A stretch of 41,920 nt of DNA from Symbiodinium natans (lineage: Eukaryota; Sar; Dinophyceae; Suessiales; Symbiodiniaceae), in NCBI GenBank assembly GCA_905221605.1, contig CAJNDS010000647.1, forward strand, positions 57,501 through 99,420. Reading direction: 5' to 3'. The notes below the pieces were generated by a model that was not told the DNA's origin, did no database searches, and worked only from the letters and a program-made list of their open reading frames with translations. Below are positions 10,643 through 19,826 of this stretch, in pieces. A program made the translations under genes and the position numbers. Each line of letters opens with the position of its first letter. Position 1 is the stretch's first letter.

Positions 10643-10699
10643 CCTGGAATCCCCCACACTCTACAGCTTGGCGGAGACGCTGACGTGGAGGACTCGAAA

Positions 10700-11530
10700 G
10701 ACACCTCCAAAGCCACACCCCACAGAAACCTCAGCACTTCAACGCCTACGGCCCACGGCGCATTCCGAAGCCCCGAAGACACCTGGAACCGATCTCCCAC
10801 AGCCCGAACCCTGCAGCCGAAACCCTTGAAGACCCCCAAGCACACGCCCAAAGCCTTCTTCACATTCGCGGAGGCGCCGCGCCGCCGAGGCCGAAGCTGG
10901 TGGCTGGCCACGGGTCCGTGCACTCTGGATGGACCGGGCTTTTGGGCCCGTTGTGGTTTCGGGGTTGTGGAGTTGAAGTGTTTTTGGGTTCATTTTCGTG
11001 GTATTGAGGGGGAGGGCCTTGAGGATAAGGATAGGTTCTCACGAAGCCGAGCGGAGGCACGTAGAATGTAGACGGAAGTAGCAGACACTCGGAGGCTCTT
11101 GTAGCAGACACAATCAGGCAGGTGGAAGGGCAGGCAGGCAGACGCTGACCGCCTGCGCTCGCACGCGCGCCAACTGTGCGCACATGCACAGACGCACGGA
11201 CCTTTCAGAGACATTACAAAAGAATTCTTCACCATCGTTGCGGCGCGAAAAGAAACACAACTTATCAACGAAACAACCAACATCTTTTGTCGCAGGTTCT
11301 CCGTAAAATAATATCTTCATTAGGAATATGTGATGAAGTTTCCACGTCTCAAGCGCCTGCTGCGAGGAGTGGATGCAAACCACGGCCTCCCATCCTCGCG
11401 CATTTCAGCACTGTCGCCGAAGCGCTCTTCGACGGCAGACTATAATGCAGACGCATTCAGATCTGATGGTTTCTCCTTTTGTTTCGGTGAGTGCCAAAAT
11501 GCTTGTCGTTAAGCTTGCTGCTTTTCAACG
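10700..11530. other. Mostly non-coding sequence
   Basis: The stretch from 10700 to 10870 is rich in CCCCGAAGAC and AAACCC wording, as in the introns of this window. No coding block with paired splice borders was found up to 11530. Open frames on both strands are short or biased. Confidence 0.4.
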
Positions 11531-11548
11531 TGCTTTGAACCAGGTTTC

Positions 11549-11794
11549 GTGATGTTCCATTCGATGTTCCGTATCAGTGTGTTGCCTGTCTTGGCCATGA
11601 GTCGAAGGCACGTGAAGTCCACCGCCTGGCGGCTGCTGGAGATCTCTCCTTTTCCCGCCAAGCTGCAAGGAAGCGTGCTCGCCAGGTGGGACGAACTCAT
11701 CGAAACACTACACACTCTGAAGTTATGGCAAGCCCACAGTCCGGAGCTCATGCTGACCCCCAAACCCATCAACGCTTTGAACCCAAGGCTGTGA
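11549..11794 (+). CDS. Hypothetical exon, 81-residue open frame
   Basis: The best part reads MSRRHVKSTAWRLLEISPFP (ATG at 11597), then KLQGSVLARWDELIETLHTL and KLWQAHSPELM. It has a strong amphipathic helix pattern with few low-complexity residues. The tail after about 11755 (TPKPINALNPRL) looks like read-through into an intron. Function unknown. Confidence 0.55.
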   Translation: MMFHSMFRISVLPVLAMSRRHVKSTAWRLLEISPFPAKLQGSVLARWDELIETLHTLKLWQAHSPELMLTPKPINALNPRL

Positions 11795-11966
11795 AAGAAA
11801 ACCCCGCAAGGGTCCACGGAAGCAAGCCCGAATTGAAACTGACGAGGAAGACTTGACTGGAGGAAATATGGACTAGTGATGTACAACCCGAACCTGAACC
11901 TGTAGGATCGTTTGAGGTTAAGGTGTTTCACTTCTGTCTGTTCCGTGTCGTCCTTTCCTTCTGGCT

Positions 11967-12290
11967 TTGGAGTGCGCACCTAGAGCTGCGAGACAGAATC
12001 GGATGGCGCAGCTGCCAGCAGAATTGATGTGCCCACTGCACACTCGCGCAAACACCCTCCGAAGCCCTCCGGAAGTGCCCCGTACCGTCAACGCGAACCG
12101 CAACGTGAAGCGCAGCTCTCCAGGAAGCCGCCTCGCGGCAGCTGGCGCGGCGGCTTCGCGCAGCCGCGGCACGCGCCGAGCGATCGCTGGGTTGGGCCAT
12201 GGAGCCAAGGTCGGCTCGGTTCAGGAGACTTCAGGGAAGTCATTGGAAGCGCAGGGAGGAGAAAGCTGGACAGCAAACTTACACTTGTTC
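11967..12290 (+). CDS. Arginine/alanine-rich exon, frame uncertain
   Basis: All three plus frames are largely open. The most protein-like one starts after ctccag|g at about 12122 and reads EAASRQLARRLRAAAARAER, then SLGWAMEPRSARFRRLQGSH. A second (ATG at 12003) reads MAQLPAELMCPLHTRANTLR, and a third is rich in Pro, Gln and Arg. The high GC makes frames stay open by chance, so the call is tentative. Confidence 0.35.
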
Positions 12291-12417
12291 TACATCCAAA
12301 TTCCTGTTTTCATCCGTGCATTGAGTCTTAGGGACTTGGGTACTGCTACTTTTCAAGACTTTTCTTGCCTCGAGTTCGCCGTAGTGCTGTCAGGTCGTTC
12401 AAGTCGACCCGACGGCA

Positions 12418-12535
12418 TGAGGCGCCAAGCAACCGAAAATCTGCAGCAAATCGTTGCTTGGGATCTTCTGGGATGTTCTGTCTTGCAGGATCCTGCAAAA
12501 GTGGTGCGCTTTGCATTCAGAGCACGCCAAGCCCT
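12418..12535 (+). CDS. Hypothetical exon before a C tract
   Basis: The frame reads MRRQATENLQQIVAWDLLGC (ATG at 12418), then SVLQDPAKVVRFAFRARQA, and runs into the C tract at 12536. The wording is convincing up to there. On the far side of the tract a different frame (RGWNMSGQQDLKEDVRSWDL, about 12600-12700) looks best, so the tract sits in an intron or its length has changed. Confidence 0.5.
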
Positions 12536-12557
12536 CCCCCCCCCCCCCCCCCCCCCG
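12536..12557. repeat. Poly-C tract (22 C)
   Basis: An uninterrupted run of C between two blocks with coding character in different frames. Confidence 0.9.
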
Positions 12558-12839
12558 CGAATCGAAGCCCCCGAAGCGAAGCGGCCGAAGCGAAGCGCCG
12601 GACCGTGGGTGGAACATGTCAGGTCAGCAAGATCTCAAAGAGGACGTCCGCAGTTGGGATCTTGGTGACACATCAGCATCCCACAACGGATTGCTGGCAT
12701 GACCAAACGCATATCTGCATATATGTCCGCCATGGAAAGGCCGAACACCTGAGTGAGAAGAGGCTGCGTAGCTCGTCGCGTCCCAGTTGTAGTCAAGACC
12801 AGCAAGCGTCCCAGATGCCTCTAGCAGAATAAGCTACGG

Positions 12840-13350
12840 TTGCTGGTTTGCGGAATGCCAGTCGGACTGTCAACTAGGTGCAAGTCATAGAGAGATGTCA
12901 GGGGGCATTGCTCGGATTTGCTGAGAGCCCGCAGATTCAAAGTCCAAAAAGTGCCTGTCGGTGCTCTTCATGAAGTGAAGTGTTGCCTGAAATCTGTGAA
13001 CGAGAGTGCCGAAGGCCCAAGGTTGTAGAATTGGTTTCCCAATGAAATTTTCGGAGTTTTGGAGTTGGGAAGCTGAAGGCAAGTGAGCTGTCGGAGATTA
13101 GGTTTCGGAAGCAGTCGCTGAATTAGACTTGGGCTGCCCGTCGCTCAGGGACGGCGCATGGACCGCCCCAACCCAACTGCCTTCACGATACATGTGCTTT
13201 CCTCATCTTTTTTGGCTCATCCGCGGAGGCCAAAGAGTGCTGCAGTGATCTGCAGTGCTATCACGCAAATAACGAGTACAGCATTCACGACATGTTCCGA
13301 GGCTCTTCAGAAGTTGCTGTGAAATTCAAGGTTCTGAGTACAGGGATTGC
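12840..13350. other. No supportable gene
   Basis: No frame with convincing protein character was seen. A 10-base match to the 3' half of the dinoflagellate spliced leader (TTTTGGCTCA, about 13208) is too short to call. Confidence 0.4.
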
Positions 13351-13573
13351 TTGGCGAGGACATTTTTGCTAATCTTTGGAAGTGCTGCAACGATCCCTAG
13401 ACTGCCTGGCCGGACATGTGGAAGGCATTTTGGCCAGCCGGGGCCCTTCGTGCCATTGCAGAACTGTGTGGCAAACCCATCGTGTTGCTTGCAGGAAGCA
13501 GAAGAGGATGCGAAGGACAGATCATTTGGTACTCGTAGCCTGTTGAGGCTAAGCTTCACTGCATGTTCATCAG

Positions 13574-13855
13574 GTGAGCCCGACGCTGGAAGAGTTCGCA
13601 GCATGTTTGCGGGAAGAGGTCAGATCGCTGCTGCACCAGGCATGCCCCGTTGCAGCTATGCAGCATGTTGCAGCATGTTGCAGCCTTGCTGCGCCTGAAC
13701 TCTGCAGGAGCTTGGCCACTTCCAGACCAAGTTGCTGCAGGTCTTCTGGCCTCTGTGACGGAAAGGCAGGGTCCATCTCTACCACTGTGTCTGTGCAGGA
13801 GCTGCGAGAGGAGCTCCGGCAAGTTCAAGAGGATCGAGCTGGAGAGGCAGATGCA
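13574..13855 (+). CDS. Hypothetical helical exon(s), with a 10-base tandem duplication that shifts the frame
   Basis: After tcag|g the frame reads SPTLEEFAACLREEVRSLLH, then QACPVAAMQHVAA. The bases 13661-13680 are two copies of CAGCATGTTG. The good reading continues in another frame just after the second copy (LLRLNSAGAWPLPDQVAAGL, then LASVTERQ). A last block after tgtgcag|g (about 13800) reads ELREELRQVQEDRAGEADAI, with heptad-like spacing suggesting coiled coil. As sequenced the two halves are out of frame. Function unknown. Confidence 0.5.
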
Positions 13856-14178
13856 ATTTGATGCAGTGTAGATCATGCGCCACTCACCGTAGTGCCACCT
13901 TGTCGTTCCCTTTGCTGTCGCTCGTGCGAACAGAACCAGTACCAATTCGACACTCCAAAGAAGCGCCGTGGCAAGCAGGCTGAGCAATGTGTAGCAATGT
14001 GTAGTGCTGTGTTACTAGGGCTAGGGCCGCTGACGCACAGGAAGAAATTCAAACTCCTGAGAAAGTAGCCCTTGCCTCAGTGGTCAGCGGGACAGCTGTT
14101 CCTCGTGATCGCCCGAACGTCAGCTGAGGAACAGGGATTCTAGCGTTAAAGGCAACCAGTGAGGACACCCATCGCTTG

Positions 14179-14447
14179 CCCACAGGATGCTCCAGTTGCT
14201 CCGGTGGACCTGCCCTTGAGCGGCGTGCTGAGAGGTGATTCGCTTGTTGCCGTCTGAATGGAGACGGAAATGGTCCTGCCTTTTGACATTGGTGCAGCCG
14301 AGGCCTTTCGGAGAGGCAGAGCCGCAGGAAACAGGCACGGTACCACAGTCATCAACCGCAGGCAACATACTGGGGGCAATCCCTGACCAGGTCCAGCTGC
14401 TCCACACGTATCGCATGGACCTGGATGACGAGGCCAACATAGTCTGA
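14179..14447 (+). CDS. Hypothetical exons
   Basis: A block after cacag|g reads DAPVAPVDLPLSGVLRGDSL up to a TGA at about 14256. In another frame, a second block (about 14295-14445) reads EAEPQETGTVPQSSTAGNIL, then DQVQLLHTYRMDLDDEANIV, the last part following an accag|g acceptor at about 14391. The frame change between them requires an intron or a break. No family was recognised. Confidence 0.4.
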
Positions 14448-14561
14448 TGCCCATGATCTCCATGTGACAAGATACCTCTCCCTAATATTAACGCTACGCG
14501 ACCCGCCTCGGCCTGGCCCAGCGCAGCCCCCTAAGCATGTGGAGTCCGCAACCAGGGCACC

Positions 14562-14933
14562 TTGAAGCTCTGCAGCTGCATTGCGCAAAAGAGCATTGCA
14601 TCGCGTTCGAGGGGGTACTTGGAAGGGCACAGTGGCGCCGGTGGGTGGGGTTGGGCGGGTGGGGGGGCCTGGCGTTCACGGTCGGCTCCCGCACTTGTTG
14701 GCAGGCAGGGTGAGGGGATCTGGAAAGAATTCCACCAGTCCCTAATGTCCTTGAGGCGCCAACGAGCCAGCCGGCCAACCAGGAGGGCAGTCTGCGCCTC
14801 AGCGATGTCACGACAGCGTGAGTGCTCAACGGCCCATCTGTTGCTCACCCTAGGAGATTCCGACAATTGCACCAGCGGCTGCGAGGCCGCAGAGTCAACC
14901 GATCTCTGCCCGTGGTGCGTGCAGCGTTTCTGA
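14562..14933 (+). CDS. Hypothetical exon, Arg- and Cys-containing
   Basis: The good part begins at about 14700 and reads EGIWKEFHQSLMSLRRQRAS, then RPTRRAVCASAMSRQRECST, and ends AAESTDLCPWCVQRF before a TGA. The first 40 residues are glycine- and tryptophan-rich, from GGGTGGG-type repeats, and are probably not coding. The minus strand is also open but more biased. Function unknown. Confidence 0.5.
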   Translation: MKLCSCIAQKSIASRSRGYLEGHSGAGGWGWAGGGAWRSRSAPALVGRQGEGIWKEFHQSLMSLRRQRASRPTRRAVCASAMSRQRECSTAHLLLTLGDSDNCTSGCEAAESTDLCPWCVQRF

Positions 14934-15148
14934 TGGTTTAGGATTAAGGTCCAGTAGCAGACCAGTTCCAAGCAGTGCTTTGACTGGCTGAAACCCCAGC
15001 TTTATCGGCTGTCGACTGCAGGCACCAGTTTCCTCTCTCGAAGCCGAGTTCAATGCCAGCTGGGAAGAGGCAGCGTTCACAGGGATGAGTTGAACGAGTA
15101 TACAGGAAGATTGGACCACTACAGTCAAGATTTCTCATTGCCGTGCAG

Positions 15149-15343
15149 GTCTGCGCCCCCTCAATACCAGTAGCGATGGATGCTACAGGAGCGGCCAGAC
15201 GATGCCATCTATCTGTTGTTGTGGCGGCACTCTTGCTGCGCAGGAGCGCCTCATGCAGACATGGAGGCGCTGGATGCGCTGGATCGTATGTCGTAAGCAG
15301 TATGCTCTTGTACGTACTGTTCATGGCAGAGGCTTACTGCTGA
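15149..15343 (+). CDS. Hypothetical exon, frame uncertain
   Basis: Two plus frames are open after gtgcag|g (15148/15149). One reads VCAPSIPVAMDATGAARRCH and has a leucine/valine stretch. The other, from about 15178, reads LQERPDDAIYLLLWRHSCCA and ADMEALDALDRMS, and looks more like protein. No family was recognised. Confidence 0.35.
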   Translation, partial: VCAPSIPVAMDATGAARRCHLSVVVAALLLRRSASCRHGGAGCAGSYVVSSMLLYVLFMAEAYC

Positions 15344-15731
15344 TATCTGTGACGTCTCTGACTTCCTGAACTCAGTCTCATGCTCCAGGCTCATGATCTT
15401 TCCAGCACTTCAGCATTGTCATCGACCCAGGCAGGCAAGGGTGCAGGATAAATCCGTAATGTATTCACTTCCAGTGCATGTGGTGCCGCGTATCAAGATT
15501 TGTTTTGGTGGATGCCGCTGCATTGGCATTCGGAGTTCTCGTTCCACAAGCCATTCATGGAAGGGCTTCAACTTGCAACAGATTTTTCAAGCATCTGGCA
15601 TATATAAAATTGCCCGCAAATTTTACTCTCTTTAAAGAGGATGTCCTGGGGCCTTACATTTCTCTTGGCACCGTGCGCCCCCAAAAAGGCGTCTGCTGAG
15701 TTCGCAGCTCTGCCTGCGTCGCCCAGCTGCA

Positions 15732-16286
15732 ATGAGATTTCAATGGCTGCAATGGGCTTCAAGGTTTGATACCGCAGTTATGGAGTGGCCAGCCAAGCTT
15801 CCAGGACAGCATGTCGCAAGAGCAAGCCCCCAGGCTACTCAAGATGGAAGTGCTCAACTGGCTGCCGGTTCGAAACTCAACAATGCACCAAAAACAGTTG
15901 AAAAAGCCGAAGTCCGTGTCATTGCGAAGTTTTGCTCTGGTAGTTGGTATTTCGGGCATATTCTTCGTCATGTGTTCGTCATATCTTCTAGTCCCCTTCA
16001 GAGCGCTGTCGTTCTGGACAGCGAGGCCAACCAGCTCTGTCGCAGCCGAAGTATCTCACAAGACTTCGTGGACATGAAGGCTGTCGATGGAAGTTTCCAA
16101 AACAGGTCTGAACACCAAACGCTATCGATTTTCGGCGCTCTGATTCAGGTGCTGGCGCTTGAGCTGTGGTACAGAGCCGACGTGTTCAATGTGGACGGCA
16201 TCGTCAGAACGAGCCTCTGGCAAGATGGGTCAGCTGCAGAGGTGCAAGAGAGGAGGGACTGCCCCGTGAGCTTGCGAGAAGCATGA
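15732..16286 (+). CDS. Hypothetical protein, 184-residue open frame
   Basis: ATG at 15732 opens one of the longest uninterrupted frames in the window. It reads MRFQWLQWASRFDTAVMEWP, EKAEVRVIAKFCSGSWYFGH, LDSEANQLCRSRSISQDFVD and ELWYRADVFNVDGIVRTSLW, and ends at TGA. A second frame over 15766-16077 has a basic stretch (LKKPKSVSLRSF) followed by a hydrophobic segment (ALVVGISGIFFVMCSSYLLV), as in a membrane anchor. The two may be different exons, or one may be chance. Function unknown. Confidence 0.5.
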   Translation: MRFQWLQWASRFDTAVMEWPAKLPGQHVARASPQATQDGSAQLAAGSKLNNAPKTVEKAEVRVIAKFCSGSWYFGHILRHVFVISSSPLQSAVVLDSEANQLCRSRSISQDFVDMKAVDGSFQNRSEHQTLSIFGALIQVLALELWYRADVFNVDGIVRTSLWQDGSAAEVQERRDCPVSLREA

Positions 16287-16583
16287 CTTTTTCTCCGCGA
16301 TTTCGCTTTAACGGCACCTCCGGGCCGTCTGGGTTTTTGATCCTAAGGCCTGAGCTCTTTACATGTACAGAAGAAGACTCATCACGTAAATTTCCAAAAT
16401 GTTCTATGGAAAGTAGCGCTCCTTTGCTGCTATTCTGCGCATGTGAAGCTTTTGCAAAGTACTTTCTCTTGAACCCATAGTGAGTACCATGCCTTTTTTT
16501 GATTTTGAGGTGCTTCGCTGCCATACTGAGGCATTCTTTGTCTGGAGACGCTGATCACCCGATTCTTCATAGCGGAGCCCCAG

Positions 16584-16838
16584 ATGATGGCGCATATTGC
16601 TGGTGCATTGGTGGGACACATGCTTGAAGGGCACACTTTCGATTGCGTATGGCGCCCGAGCGGTGCTGCGGCCGGTGCTGCGGCTGCTGTTGCTGCTGCT
16701 GATGATGATGATGTTCTTGCAGTGGACATGCTGAAGGTGTTCCACGGCCGTTTGGCGAGATTCTTTTTGCGTGGGATGATCTGGATGGTGCTTTCGGGGA
16801 ACGGCCCGTGCACGTGTACTAGTTGGGGTTTGCAGTGA
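16584..16838 (+). CDS. Hypothetical exon with Ala and Asp runs
   Basis: After cccag|atg the frame reads MMAHIAGALVGHMLEGHTFD, then an alanine run and a run of four Asp made by GCT/GAT repeats, then DMLKVFHGRLARFFLRGMIW. The parts on both sides of the repeat read like protein, which supports coding through it. The opposite strand (16404-16859) is open but serine/histidine-rich. Function unknown. Confidence 0.5.
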   Translation: MMAHIAGALVGHMLEGHTFDCVWRPSGAAAGAAAAVAAADDDDVLAVDMLKVFHGRLARFFLRGMIWMVLSGNGPCTCTSWGLQ

Positions 16839-16849
16839 TGGAAGCCTTT

Positions 16850-17066
16850 CCTGCTGCACGGCTTGCCAGCCCCTTTCACAGCACCCTTCTTCCTCAATCT
16901 CTGTTGGACCTGGCGCGCACCGATGTCGGCATCGTCGACCGTTGCGTGGGCTCTGATCCCTTATCGCTCTGTTCTCTGTGCCTGCAGACTCAGCGCTGCC
17001 CCCCTGGTTACTTTGTACTGCTTCTCAGCGTGTTCGCCCACCAGATCGAGGCCAGGTGTGTTGAAT
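16850..17066 (+). CDS. Hypothetical exon
   Basis: After the previous block a frame reads ASPFHSTLLPQSLLDLARTD and VGIVDRCVGSDPLSLCSLCL. An alternative plus frame is rich in Ala, Pro and Cys. The acceptor could be the ccag at about 16868. No family was recognised. Confidence 0.3.
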
Positions 17067-17069
17067 AGA

Positions 17070-17400
17070 AAGCCTAACGCGAGGAGTCCTCCAGAGTTTC
17101 TTGGGTATGTTTTAAGTGTGTCCAGGGCATTTGCGCTCTTTGCTTGCTGAATTTTCTGATCCTTTCTGCATCTTTAGCCCGGCACGTTGGGATTGTGCAT
17201 AGTGCTTTTCGCGCCACACGTCAGTGATTTGCACAAGTATGCTTATGCATGTTCCTGGACCATACTACAGCACACGCATATGAGCCCTGCGTGTGCCTTT
17301 TGAGAGGTATACAGTGTGCGCACAGCATCGAGAGACATGAAAGCTTGCGGCTCAATGACACTTGCCGCAATTCAATATGTTGGCTGGTGGCCTAGTGATT
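17070..17400. other. No supportable gene
   Basis: AT-richer than its surroundings, without a convincing frame. The sequence just after it begins the first arm of the hairpin-ended repeat. Confidence 0.4.
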
Positions 17401-17424
17401 GCTGTTATTTAGGAGGCGCTTTTG

Positions 17425-17558
17425 TGGAGTTGGGGATTGCCTTTCGTGCAACGATGTTTTGTTCTTCGTGGATATCCTGGTCGCGGTTTTCGTTTTGAAA
17501 ATCGCCACAAGCAAGCCCCCGAGTTCTCGGAACGAGACAGGGGTTTGCTTGGTGCATT
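17425..17558 (+). repeat. Hairpin-ended repeat, copy 1
   Basis: This segment contains GGAGTTGGGGATTG, TTGTTCTTCG, GGATATCCTGGTCGCGGTTT and AAAATCGCCA, all of which recur in the same order on the opposite strand at 17940-18040. It ends in an imperfect hairpin at about 17509-17550, with GCAAGCCCC and GGGGTTTGC as arms. Open frames across it are probably not coding. A mobile or MITE-like element is a reasonable guess; no transposase is present. Confidence 0.75.
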
Positions 17559-17904
17559 GGTCTTCTTCGGGTCTGGATTGCAAAGGTCTCCTTGGTCGCA
17601 CCCACAGAAGGACTTGTATGTAGTTGCTGCAGATTATTGGGACAGTGGCCTTCGAGTGCATCAAGTACCGGCAAGCTTGTTCTTCAAGCTCACGTGGGAT
17701 TCACTCAGCCCCTGACTGCAGCTGCGCATCGAAGCACCTTCTTCGACGAGCGGGCATCTGCTCACGGTGGCATACGAGCATCGGAAGGAGTGGGCTGACC
17801 GGCTAGCTGGTTTGCGCAACGTACAGTTTGTTAACCTCGCCCCGAAGCCCATCAATCGCCAACGCAAAAAAACATAGAATCTAGATAGCTGCGTGCAAAG
17901 CCCG

Positions 17905-18070
17905 GCAAACCCCCGTTCTCAGCCCGAGAACGGGGGTTTGCCCTTGGCGATTTTCTAGATCAAAACCGCGACCAGGATATCCGCGAAGAACAAGACATCG
18001 TGGCACCAAAAGTCAATCCCCAACTCCACACAAGCAAACCCCCATTTTTGGCCCGAGTGGGGGTTGGGAC
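17905..18070 (-). repeat. Hairpin-ended repeat, copy 2 (inverted)
   Basis: The copy opens with a perfect hairpin at 17905-17941: a 16-base stem (GCAAACCCCCGTTCTC and its complement) around a 5-base loop AGCCC. It continues with the reverse complement of copy 1 and closes with a second, imperfect hairpin at about 18035-18067 (CAAACCCCCA against TGGGGGTTG). Both ends therefore carry hairpins with the same C5/G5 core. Confidence 0.8.
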
Positions 18071-18336
18071 AAGCTCTTTGCATGCAGGCGTACCTGCAAC
18101 GTGCTCTTGGAAGCCTACCTGCAGTGGCGAAGGCGATTGGAGAAGCTGAGCATGACATGCTGAGGCGCAAACATGTGCCTGCACATGCATCTCGTTTGCC
18201 ATGCGACTTGCATCGTTCGAGCAAAATTCAAAACCAGCCCTGTCTGCGTCGCCCCCTTCAGCCACGCCACGGCATCATTGCAGAAGATGCAGTACAGCTC
18301 GGATGGGGAACCTCTTCACCTCAACCCGGGATGTAG
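18064..18336 (+). CDS. Hypothetical exon
   Basis: Beyond the repeat the frame reads AYLQRALGSLPAVAKAIGEA, then EHDMLRRKHVPAHASRL, with helix-like wording. The later part is rich in Pro, His and Arg and may be intron. Function unknown. Confidence 0.4.
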   Translation: MGQALCMQAYLQRALGSLPAVAKAIGEAEHDMLRRKHVPAHASRLPCDLHRSSKIQNQPCLRRPLQPRHGIIAEDAVQLGWGTSSPQPGM

Positions 18337-18388
18337 TCATATGCCTTCAGTTCTTTCCATCACTGTCCTCTTTGGCCGGCCAAGTCTG

Positions 18389-18410
18389 CTTCCTCGCCAT
18401 GGCGAGGAAG
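18389..18410. other. Perfect 22-base palindrome
   Basis: CTTCCTCGCC ATGGCGAGGAAG reads the same on both strands and has no spacer. It lies just upstream of the next coding block. It may be a protein-binding site or chance. Confidence 0.7.
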
Positions 18411-18441
18411 CCGCTGCAGATGAGCAAGGAGGCTTCGGCCT

Positions 18442-19120
18442 TTGGATTTGGTGAAACATCGTATGGACTCCGGTGACCCAGGTTACGACAGTTGCCATAG
18501 TCTGCTATTGAGTAGAATGGGAGACTTCACATTGAAGCTGCTGAATAAGGACAGGAGACTTCGCATTAAAGCATCGTCTAGTGAAGTTTCAGCACTGGCA
18601 TCATCGCTTATATTCAGCCATATCACATGTCTTTTCCTGTGTGCAGGCTTTGAAGCGGTATCAAGACCGCCACCAGGCCTGGGCATTGCACTAGCTTCGG
18701 TGTTTTTTGGTTCTTTCGGCAGCTGTTCTGTCGGTTTGTGCTTGTTGCGCGTGGTTGGATTGTTAAATTGCTGGCTTGCTCAGCTGGACCCTTGCAGTGC
18801 AGCAGGGCCCGGAAGATCACCCCATTGTTTTCGACACGAGGGCCATCAAGCGCCTAAATTCTTGAGCCGCATGCTTGCCTCTCTGATGCCCATTTGTCCC
18901 GCAACAGTGCACATCGGTTTCGATTTGTGCCTGGGCATTCTGAAACTTGACTGCATGCTTTCTCCGCGGCGGTGCACGTGCACGTCCCCCGAAGAAGACA
19001 CGTTTTGCGAAAAGTAGCTCCTGGAAAGCCACTTTCGAGCACCCGCTTCCTGTGAAAAGTGACTTTCTCGTCGATTTTCCCGCTGGCCAGGAGGACGCTG
19101 ACAGCTTAGGGTCTCTGGGG
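18442..19120 (+). CDS. Exon cluster of unknown function
   Basis: A 191-residue frame is open over 18442-19017, but the best protein wording is found in other short blocks. After tgcag|g at about 18648 a frame reads ALKRYQDRHQAWALH. At about 18800-18880 a frame reads VQQGPEDHPIVFDTRAIKRL. At about 19010-19110 a frame reads SWKATFEHPLPVKSDFLVDF and PAGQEDADS. These look like three short exons of one gene. No domain was recognised. Confidence 0.45.
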
Positions 19121-19142
19121 AGGGGGCTCTAGAGGCGAGGAA

Positions 19143-19169
19143 TCAGAGGGTTCCCACAGGAACCTCTGA
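19143..19169. other. Short inverted repeat (hairpin)
   Basis: TCAGAGGGTTCC and GGAACCTCTGA flank CACA, giving an 11-base stem with one bulged G. It sits right after the coding block that ends near 19120 and could act at the RNA level. Confidence 0.6.
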
Positions 19170-19652
19170 CGCCTCATGGCTGAGGCCGAGGCGAATTGTA
19201 TCCACTGTTGTCAGCCATCAAGGAGCGCTATATTGTTGTACATCATCACGCTACCGTCTCTGCGTGCTGCAGCTCCCATTGCGTTCCTTGCGACCGGATT
19301 CTTGTCGGTTACTCGAACGAACCAAGTTGTGACTGTTGCTCTTCTTGATCATGTGAGTGTATCCTCAATGAAGCGGCCACCTTGAATCCTACTAGAAAGA
19401 GTAACAAGCCCTAAACGCCCTAAACTCCCGGACCCAACATTTGAAGCCAGGCGTCAGGGATCCCTGACTCTGTGGACGACTCTGAACAGGCAGCAATATG
19501 GAACACTTTTCGTTGAGTCATTGCCTCGCGCTTTTTGGGAGCTGTGAAGCATCCAGCTGTTCAGGCGTCCTCGCTTCTGTGTGGAGCCGCCAAAGCTTCT
19601 AGCTCAGTGACGCAGCGTGTGCGGCGTAGGACTTTTGGGCCCCAAGCCGTGA

Positions 19653-19826
19653 ATGGCAGCCGAGGTCGCCTTCCGGTGCCCAGACTGCACTCGACCGCTG
19701 CGTGTCGCTCGGCCTGCAGCAGCAGTGCCTGAACCACATCTAGGAACCCAGGATAACTCAGGTGATTTTCTGATAGGTCCTGTTGGCTGGCTATTCAGCA
19801 CATGCCCATATAGTTGTCTTCAATGA
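19653..19826 (+). CDS. Possible first exon with a CxxC motif
   Basis: ATG at 19653 opens a 57-residue frame that begins MAAEVAFRCPDCTRPLRVAR. The paired cysteines suggest half of a zinc-binding site, as at the N terminus of zinc-ribbon proteins. The later part (HLGTQDNSGDFLIGP) is less certain, and a donor may lie before it. Another frame over the same bases reads AQTALDRCVSLGLQQQCLNH. No family was assigned. Confidence 0.35.
   Translation: MAAEVAFRCPDCTRPLRVARPAAAVPEPHLGTQDNSGDFLIGPVGWLFSTCPYSCLQ

Noticed and set aside
13205-13220. Possible relic of the dinoflagellate spliced leader (TTTTGGCTCA)
   Set aside because: Only ten bases match and the upstream half of the leader is absent; this can occur by chance.
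15865-15885. tRNA T-arm-like word GGTTCGAAACTC
   Set aside because: No acceptor stem, D arm or anticodon arm could be placed around it.
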